Shown piece by piece: positions 16,799 to 20,616 of a stretch of DNA of 20,616 bases. The stretch comes from a virus. A program made the translations under genes and the position numbers. Under the pieces are notes generated by a model. It ran no database searches. It was not told the DNA's origin and was given only the letters and a program-made list of their open reading frames with translations. The DNA lies in IMG/VR virus record IMGVR_UViG_3300046777_001459, positions 1 through 20,616 of that record. One strand, given 5' to 3'. The stretch's first letter is position 1; every line of letters starts with the position of its first letter.

Positions 16799-17297
16799 GA
16801 CGTTGGCCGGCAAGCTGGCCGAAGTCATGGGCGAGATTGGGTACATCGCCAAGGGCGGTACCAATCAGGCTCAGGGGTATAAGTACGTTATGGCATCGCA
16901 GGTGGCAGATACCATCCGCGAAAAGCTGGCGGCCAAGGGAGTTGCGATCCTTCCAGGCGACATTGAGAAGCTGAGCGAGGGCCCATCTGCATCTGGCAAG
17001 CAGGTGATCCTTACGTTCAAGTACTCGTGGCATCTGGTGGATGGCGAGACTGGCGAGAAGCACACGATCTATTCGCTTGGATCTGGTGCTGACTCAGGGG
17101 ATAAGCACGTGTACAAGGCCACGACTGGTGCCCTCAAGTACGCGCTGCTCACGACGTTCCTCATCCCGACTGGGGACGATCCGGAGAACGATTCGGGAGA
17201 CGCAGCCATCGCTAAGGCGGCGAAGGAGGTCTTTGGCGACACAGTGAAGCCTGTAGTAGGTCAGTCCAAGAAGGCTGACGGAGAGTGGGAGTTCTAA
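16788..17297 (+). CDS. ERF-family single-strand annealing protein
   Basis: This 169-residue protein starts at ATG 16788, preceded by GAGGAG, and overlaps the nuclease gene by 11 bases. The ERF pattern is clear: YKYVMASQVADTIREKLAAKGV (residues 31-52) early, then a beta segment VILTFKYSWHLVDGETG (73-89), and the signature GADSGDKHVYKATTGALKYA (100-119) with LIPTGDDPE after it. The C-terminal 40 residues are acidic and flexible, ending in WEF, which may bind a partner such as SSB. ERF proteins pair complementary single strands in phage recombination, circularisation and replication restart. With the nuclease upstream it makes an exonuclease-annealase pair. Confidence 0.9.
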   Translation: MASKTLAGKLAEVMGEIGYIAKGGTNQAQGYKYVMASQVADTIREKLAAKGVAILPGDIEKLSEGPSASGKQVILTFKYSWHLVDGETGEKHTIYSLGSGADSGDKHVYKATTGALKYALLTTFLIPTGDDPENDSGDAAIAKAAKEVFGDTVKPVVGQSKKADGEWEF

Positions 17298-17689
17298 TGG
17301 ATAGGGTTGATCTTTGGCTCACGGACAAGGTAGCTCCAGTTAAGGAGAAGACCAAGGCTGGTCGAGACGTTTGGAAGTTCTTCGGCAGCATGCAGTCCTA
17401 TGCGTACGACGCATTCATGGGCGCTACTGCTGACGTCCGGTCAAAGTCTGAGGCACCGAATCGCTACGAGCGCGTAACGATTTTGGTCTTTGAGGCTGAC
17501 CTGGCCGCGCACATCCAGAAGATTTATGATAGTACGGTGAACCGCGAGACGAACGATCCGCGTCAGCACCTGCACGTCATTGGCAAGCTGGAGGAGCGCA
17601 GCGACAAGGACGGCAACCCGAAGGGGTATAGCCTGCTCGCCAATGAGGCAAGCCCGTTGATCTGGGGGCCTCTGAAGAAGCGCTCGTGA
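17297..17689 (+). CDS. 130-aa protein, possible SSB-like OB-fold protein
   Basis: ATG 17297 overlaps the ERF stop (TAATG) and gives 130 residues. An in-frame GTG at 17285 would lie inside the ERF gene without its own ribosome site. The N-terminal half has VDLWLTDKVAPVKEKTKAGRDVWKFFG. A beta pattern near the end (residues 91-116) reads HLHVIGKLEERSDKDGNPKG, which recalls the strand-loop-strand of single-stranded DNA-binding proteins, where V.G.LE is followed by a charged loop with DG. Position right after the annealing protein suits an SSB. No acidic SSB tail is present; the end is basic (KKRS). The SSB reading is an inference from pattern and place, not a firm homology. Confidence 0.55.
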   Translation: MDRVDLWLTDKVAPVKEKTKAGRDVWKFFGSMQSYAYDAFMGATADVRSKSEAPNRYERVTILVFEADLAAHIQKIYDSTVNRETNDPRQHLHVIGKLEERSDKDGNPKGYSLLANEASPLIWGPLKKRS

Positions 17690-18015
17690 TTGACGAGACG
17701 AAGTTTGTAGACGAACTTGAGGAGGGCCTCATCGGTCTTGGTATCCAATACCAAGCCGATGGCTCTCCCAGGTACGTCGCAATCTACAGCAAGGAGGCAT
17801 GGATGGGAGCCTACAAGGATAAGGCTATTGACTTCATGAACGCTCATGGCGCCTACAAGAAGGGCGAGACAGAGCAGCTGCTGCAAGAGGGAGAGAAGCT
17901 CTTCTGGGAGCTGATGCGCAATGCCGGCACGGGAGTCGGCGCACCTATTGCAGTTGTGGAGGAAGAGGATGACGGACAAGGCGAGACAGGGTCGACTGAA
18001 CCGGTCCAGGGGTAA
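17686..18015 (+). CDS. 109-aa acidic protein of unknown function
   Basis: GTG 17686 overlaps the previous stop by four bases (GTGA). The protein has an alpha/beta N-terminal part (residues 5-80), with IQYQADGSPRYVAIY as a strand pair and a helical run from about 62 to 80. An acidic, low-complexity tail follows (EEEDDGQGE, 92-100). No catalytic motif was recognised. Its last 47 bases also encode the start of the resolvase-like gene in another frame. It is probably co-translated with the recombination genes and could be an accessory DNA protein. Confidence 0.6.
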   Translation: MIDETKFVDELEEGLIGLGIQYQADGSPRYVAIYSKEAWMGAYKDKAIDFMNAHGAYKKGETEQLLQEGEKLFWELMRNAGTGVGAPIAVVEEEDDGQGETGSTEPVQG

Positions 18016-18367
18016 TGCTTTTGAGCGGGAGACCGCGAAGAAGCATGGCGGCCGCAGGACTGGCATGTTCGGTGGCCCAGACGACGTGACGGTGGATGGT
18101 CTGTTTAAGATCCAGACCAAGGTCGGCACGATGTTTTCCAATAAGTACTGGGGATGGTTGAAGAAGATCGTTGTAAAGGCTGGGGAGATCCCCTACCTCG
18201 TGATCGGCGATGCACCTGGAGCTGGCACACAGCGGCGGGTCATGGTCATCATGGATGAGCGGGATTGGTTGGAGATCAAGGAGAAGCTTTATGGCAGTAC
18301 CAAAGAAGGGCAAGCCAGCGAAGGGGAACGTGGCCCTGGTAGCGGCGAAATGGGGAGTGGCATTTAA
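17969..18367 (+). CDS. Holliday-junction-resolvase-like PD-(D/E)XK nuclease
   Basis: ATG 17969 follows GGAGGAAGAG and gives 132 residues. The upstream in-frame ATG at 17921 is less likely because it has no clear ribosome site. Residues 12-55 have the small-nuclease layout: GNAFERETAKKHGG (E19 or E21 as the first acid), then GGPDDV (D38/D39), then FKIQTKVG, where the usual Glu of ExK is Gln (Q49, K51). The helix KYWGWLKKIVVKAG and a strand YLVIGD follow, then MDERDWLEI. Such nucleases resolve branched DNA or nick phage DNA, fitting the cassette. The last 22 residues are low-complexity Gly/Ser/Glu and overlap the next gene. Gln for Glu could reduce activity or be normal in this subfamily. Confidence 0.65.
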   Translation: MTDKARQGRLNRSRGNAFERETAKKHGGRRTGMFGGPDDVTVDGLFKIQTKVGTMFSNKYWGWLKKIVVKAGEIPYLVIGDAPGAGTQRRVMVIMDERDWLEIKEKLYGSTKEGQASEGERGPGSGEMGSGI

Positions 18368-18521
18368 TATTGTTGCCGCTTCGTTCATTGATAAGTACTT
18401 TGAGGGCGTCCCAGAGGACAAGCGGGAAGAGGTTAAGATCCCGTATGACGCAGTGCTGCAGCTTTCTGCAGGCGTGGCCCTAAAGATTGTGGAGCTTGAA
18501 GATGGCGACGATGCCCGATGA
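18291..18521 (+). CDS. 76-aa protein of unknown function
   Basis: ATG 18291 follows AAGGAG (18278-18283) and gives 76 residues, MAVPKKGKPAKGN at the start. The frame is open further upstream, but that part lies wholly inside the resolvase gene. The N-terminus is basic (Lys-rich) and the middle is mildly hydrophobic (VALVAAKWGVAFNIVAASF), possibly one amphipathic or short membrane helix. The C-terminus is acidic. The gene overlaps the resolvase frame by 77 bases and the next gene by 20. No family recognised. Confidence 0.6.
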   Translation: MAVPKKGKPAKGNVALVAAKWGVAFNIVAASFIDKYFEGVPEDKREEVKIPYDAVLQLSAGVALKIVELEDGDDAR

Positions 18522-18714
18522 AGAGAAGCAAACTGAAGGTTTTTTTAGTAACGTCAAGCGTGGAGCGTCTGCAGCTGTTGCGCACCCTAGGTTCCGAGAC
18601 ACTTTTGTTCCGGCTGCGGGAGTCTTTGGAGTTGTGGTTGGCGTCTCGGCGAACGTGGCCTTGGCACTAGGTGCGTCGCTGCTGACGTTCGCACTGGTAG
18701 ATAAGAAGCGATGA
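18502..18714 (+). CDS. 70-aa small membrane protein
   Basis: ATG 18502 has GGAG seven bases upstream. Other starts in frame (TTG 18487, ATG 18511) are possible. The N-terminal 30 residues are charged. Residues about 37-66 are hydrophobic (FVPAAGVFGVVVGVSANVALALGASLLTFALV), enough for one long or two short membrane segments joined by a tight turn, ending DKKR. Size and layout would allow a holin-like or membrane-anchor role, but no endolysin gene is near and the neighbours are DNA genes. It could tether replication proteins to the membrane. Function unknown. Confidence 0.6.
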   Translation: MATMPDEEKQTEGFFSNVKRGASAAVAHPRFRDTFVPAAGVFGVVVGVSANVALALGASLLTFALVDKKR

Positions 18715-18908
18715 AGCACGGTCTCAAGTGCCCTGTTTGCAGCGAGCCTAGTCTCGTTCCAAACAGGGCCAAGGCCGTCGTTGTGAACAACAAGTCGTTG
18801 AGGGTGATGGACTGCAAGGCATGCGGCCTTAGAACAATATCTGTGACCCAGTTCATCACGCCAGAGATGGCAGAGAAGATTGTAGAGGAGTTGGAAGATG
18901 AGCGCTAG
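18711..18908 (+). CDS. 65-aa zinc-ribbon protein
   Basis: ATG 18711 overlaps the previous TGA (ATGA). CPVC (C7, C10) and CKAC (C35, C38) form a zinc-ribbon pair with a beta stretch between them and a helical C-terminus (TPEMAEKIVEELEDER). The layout resembles the ribbon of NrdR-like and other small nucleic-acid-binding proteins, without the ATP-cone of NrdR. It may bind DNA or RNA or act as a phage regulator of host proteins. Confidence 0.7.
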   Translation: MKHGLKCPVCSEPSLVPNRAKAVVVNNKSLRVMDCKACGLRTISVTQFITPEMAEKIVEELEDER

Positions 18909-19296
18909 ACGAGAAGTACCAGAAGCTTTTACGCAGTATTTCAGTGAGCTGGCTACTGAGTCGCACGAGATCATGGTAGAGCGCCAGGCCGGGTACGGCC
19001 CGGGCAACATTGAGGCACTCGGGCCCTACGGCGTGTTTTCACGCCTGGCAGAGGACAAGTGCTCACGCGTGGCTACGGCCCTCCAGGGCAAGATCATTGA
19101 CGGCAAGGCTGTCGTAGCTGAGGACTGGTTTGACGACAGCGTCCACGACGCCTTGATCGACATCCAGAACTACGCCAAGATCCTCATTGCCCTTGGGCAA
19201 GGGAAGTGGTCCTTTGTGACCCGCGGCGTACCGCCCAAGAGCTGGACTGCTCTGGACGATAGGCTGGACGAGAAGCTGCAAGATGAACTTTCTTAG
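18898..19296 (+). CDS. DUF1599 / nucleotide modification-associated domain 1 (Nmad1)-like protein
   Basis: The 132-residue helical protein starts at ATG 18898 after GAGGAG, overlapping the zinc-ribbon gene by 11 bases. It carries YGPGNIEALGPYGVFSRLAEDKCSRV (33-58), then WFDDSVHDALIDIQNYAKIL (77-96). This matches the DUF1599 family: an early YG..N motif, a basic K.SR helix, and a D..hD.L.D..NYA helix, related in layout to MazG-like all-alpha nucleotide pyrophosphohydrolases. The family is described as linked with nucleotide modification in phages, but its reaction is not settled. Here it sits among replication genes and could control the nucleotide pool. No base hydroxymethylase or glycosyltransferase is in view. 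Confidence 0.75.
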   Translation: MSARREVPEAFTQYFSELATESHEIMVERQAGYGPGNIEALGPYGVFSRLAEDKCSRVATALQGKIIDGKAVVAEDWFDDSVHDALIDIQNYAKILIALGQGKWSFVTRGVPPKSWTALDDRLDEKLQDELS

Positions 19297-19894
19297 TAAG
19301 AAGGGGATGGTCTGGCCCGACGGGAAGGTCCAAGGCATCATCTACTTCGGCGACAATGGCTGGAAGGCCAGCGCTTGGTACTTGAAAGATGCAACGAAAA
19401 CGTATAAAATAGGAGAAGGCAGCGAAGTACTGGACAGGCTAAGTGCGCTGCGAAATTGGACGAGGTGTTCGATGGGTGGATCCAAAAGCAAGGGCGGCGT
19501 CGCTAGGATTACCTTCACCAACAACGCCCCAAAGGAGCTCCGGCTCCAGTGGAAGCCGCTCATTGAGTGGCTGCGTAAGGTGGCGGTAGCCGAAGGTATC
19601 TACGTCTCGTCGCTCACGATCCATTACCATGCCGGGAACCGCACGAAGTGTCCCCTGGGCGAGGCCGATAAGGACCAGCCCAAGATCATGCTGTGCACGT
19701 TCTACGACGATTACGACACCGCGCTCCATGAGCTGGCTCACGTGGCCACTCCTGGGTTCCACTCAGCCGAGTGGTCGGAACTGTTCGTCGCCCTGATCAA
19801 CAGGTGGCTCAAAGGTACGGACCTGGCGCGAGCTATTTACCACGCCTGCAGGGATTACCGAGGCTGCTCAAAGGTGGTGCAACGTGGTCTTTAG
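19283..19894 (+). CDS. SprT-like zinc metallopeptidase
   Basis: The 203-residue protein starts at ATG 19283, overlapping the previous gene by 14 bases. The active site is HELAH (H149, E150, H153), followed by H160 in TPGFHSAEW as the likely third zinc ligand, the spacing seen in SprT/Spartan-type proteins. Residues 75-115 give a strand and a helix leading to the site (ARITFTN, WLRKVAVAEGIYVSSLTIHYH). The first 65 residues are a separate small beta-like region with GWKASAWYL and an A+T-rich patch at 19384-19450, of unknown function. SprT-like proteases in cells cleave DNA-crosslinked proteins. In a phage this could clear proteins from DNA, or remove a host defence protein. Substrate is not visible. 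Confidence 0.75.
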   Translation: MNFLSKKGMVWPDGKVQGIIYFGDNGWKASAWYLKDATKTYKIGEGSEVLDRLSALRNWTRCSMGGSKSKGGVARITFTNNAPKELRLQWKPLIEWLRKVAVAEGIYVSSLTIHYHAGNRTKCPLGEADKDQPKIMLCTFYDDYDTALHELAHVATPGFHSAEWSELFVALINRWLKGTDLARAIYHACRDYRGCSKVVQRGL

Positions 19895-20087
19895 AGAGAA
19901 GAAAACACGGGTTGAAAAAGATGTGCTAAGATTGTTTGTGGAGGACGCTAAGGAGCAGGGGATGTCCCTGCGAGCGTACTGCCGCAAGCACGGTATTGAC
20001 TACTACCAACTGACTGGGTATCCTAGTCCGGTAAAGGAAGTACCGTTAGAGGAGGCACTACATGGCGAGAAAGAAGAAAGAAGCTGA
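19884..20087 (+). CDS. 67-aa basic protein, possible helix-turn-helix
   Basis: GTG 19884 overlaps the end of the peptidase gene by 11 bases, with AAAGGTGG upstream. The protein has a charged N-terminal helix (VEKDVLRLFVEDAKEQG) and a helix-turn-helix-like piece, MSLRAYCRKHGIDYYQLTGY (27-46), then a short Pro/Glu tail. A DNA-binding or regulatory role is possible but not shown. No family recognised. Confidence 0.6.
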   Translation: MVFREKKTRVEKDVLRLFVEDAKEQGMSLRAYCRKHGIDYYQLTGYPSPVKEVPLEEALHGEKEERS

Positions 20088-20229
20088 GGAGGTCCTCGGC
20101 GCCGGCGACTACGTCAATGACGGCAGTTGCCCAATTTGTGGGAAGTACAAGAAGAGGATTGATGCCGGAAAGATGAAGCCTTGCTTCATGTGGGAGCGCA
20201 TCAAAGAGGAGGAAGACGAAGATGCCTAG
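20062..20229 (+). CDS. 55-aa cysteine-motif microprotein
   Basis: ATG 20062 follows GAGGAGG (20049-20055) and gives 55 residues. The protein starts with a Lys-rich stretch (MARKKKEAEE), has CPICGK (C23, C26) and one more Cys at 41 (KPCFMW), and ends in an acidic run. Three cysteines are fewer than a full zinc ribbon. It overlaps the previous gene by 26 bases and the next by eight. Good spacing and ribosome site support it as a real gene. Confidence 0.6.
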   Translation: MARKKKEAEEVLGAGDYVNDGSCPICGKYKKRIDAGKMKPCFMWERIKEEEDEDA

Positions 20230-20434
20230 GGAAGATGTTTACGGGAATAAGGTCTATAGCTGCAGTGAGTGCGCGGTGGACTTCATTGAGGACTTTGATG
20301 AGGAGCGCGGACTCTGCAATGAGTGCGCAGCTAGCATTGACGAGGAAGGACGCCAGGAGAACATTGGGGTCGAGAGCCTCCAAGAGGTCTTGGTAGCCGC
20401 CAAAGAGGATTACCACACCAAGGAGATCTTTTAA
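20222..20434 (+). CDS. 70-aa acidic zinc-finger-like protein
   Basis: ATG 20222 follows GAGGAGGAAGA and overlaps the end of the previous gene. CSEC (C14, C17) and CNEC (C32, C35) form a compact four-cysteine zinc site with 14 residues between pairs. The rest is acidic with a C-terminal helix (VESLQEVLVAAKED). Acidic small zinc proteins of this type in phages may bind host or phage proteins more than DNA. Its stop overlaps the helicase start (TAATG). Confidence 0.65.
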   Translation: MPREDVYGNKVYSCSECAVDFIEDFDEERGLCNECAASIDEEGRQENIGVESLQEVLVAAKEDYHTKEIF

Positions 20435-20616
20435 TGACGCGCACCAATCGGGAAGCCGAGAGGGCGCTGATTGGGGCCTGCCTCATCTCTGGTGAGGTGG
20501 CGTCTCAGGTAGCTGAGCGCGTGACGGCTCAGGACTTTGACGACATGCAATGCCGGCACATGTTCAATGCGATCAAGGTGTTGCTGGCAGCTGGCGTCAG
20601 CATTGATATCGTTACG
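20434..20616 (+). CDS. DnaB-like replicative helicase, N-terminal part (3' end outside window)
   Basis: ATG 20434 overlaps the previous TAA, and the frame stays open to the right edge, giving 61 residues. They read as the start of a DnaB N-terminal domain: NREAERALIGACLISGEV (5-22), then VTAQDFDDMQCRHMFNAI (30-47), then LLAAGVSIDIVT at the edge, the usual series of helices with the E.ALIG, FD..CRH.F.AI and G..ID.VT positions. DnaB-type proteins are hexameric helicases that unwind DNA at the fork. The P-loop domain must lie downstream, outside the window. Confidence 0.85.
   Translation, partial: MTRTNREAERALIGACLISGEVASQVAERVTAQDFDDMQCRHMFNAIKVLLAAGVSIDIVT

Noticed and set aside
17285-17296. 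GTG start giving a 134-aa form of the SSB-like protein
   Set aside because: It lies inside the ERF gene with no ribosome site, while ATG 17297 makes the usual stop-start overlap.

Overview
The window is a continuous, all-plus-strand piece of a tailed double-stranded DNA bacteriophage genome (Caudoviricetes), open at both ends. The evidence is a portal fragment, a scaffold, an N4-gp56-type major capsid protein, tail-tip proteins, recombination genes and the start of a DnaB-type helicase. By eye the base composition is near half G+C. Genes are packed with ATGA, TAATG and TAGTG junctions and strong GGAGG-type ribosome sites. No bacterial gene, transfer RNA, integrase, insertion sequence or CRISPR array was seen. 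The host cannot be read from the window. GTG and TTG starts and U-poor G+C-rich hairpins would suit an actinobacterial host, but this is only a suggestion.

Left region (1-14915), virion genes: C-terminus of the portal; a 936-aa and a 1661-aa protein of unknown function, probably virion proteins; a coiled-coil scaffold; the major capsid protein with an extra C-terminal beta domain; a head-tail adaptor; a distal-tail-like protein; and a 953-aa tail-hub-like protein that carries a DNRLRE-type domain, itself interrupted by a small beta domain. No tape measure, tail tube or sheath gene is visible. The order is therefore not that of an ordinary siphovirus, and the two giant proteins may be internal or ejected proteins.

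Junction (14915-14975): a consensus extended -10 promoter lies inside a 7-bp inverted repeat. A second perfect hairpin sits where the transcript should begin. This probably drives the downstream nucleic-acid block.

Right region (14975-20616), DNA metabolism genes: an HTH plus DEDD-type 3'-5' exonuclease, a HAD phosphatase, a stem-loop, an AddB/Cas4-like Fe-S PD-(D/E)XK nuclease, an ERF single-strand annealing protein, a possible SSB-like protein, a small acidic protein, a Holliday-junction-resolvase-like nuclease, a 76-aa protein, a small membrane protein, a zinc ribbon, a DUF1599/Nmad1-like protein, a SprT-like metallopeptidase, a small basic protein, two more cysteine-motif microproteins and the start of the replicative helicase. 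The exonuclease, annealing protein and resolvase form a recombination cassette next to replication genes. Several small proteins have no recognised function.

Perfect G+C-rich stem-loops without U tracts separate the 1661-aa gene from the scaffold, the capsid gene from the adaptor, and the HAD gene from the nuclease gene.
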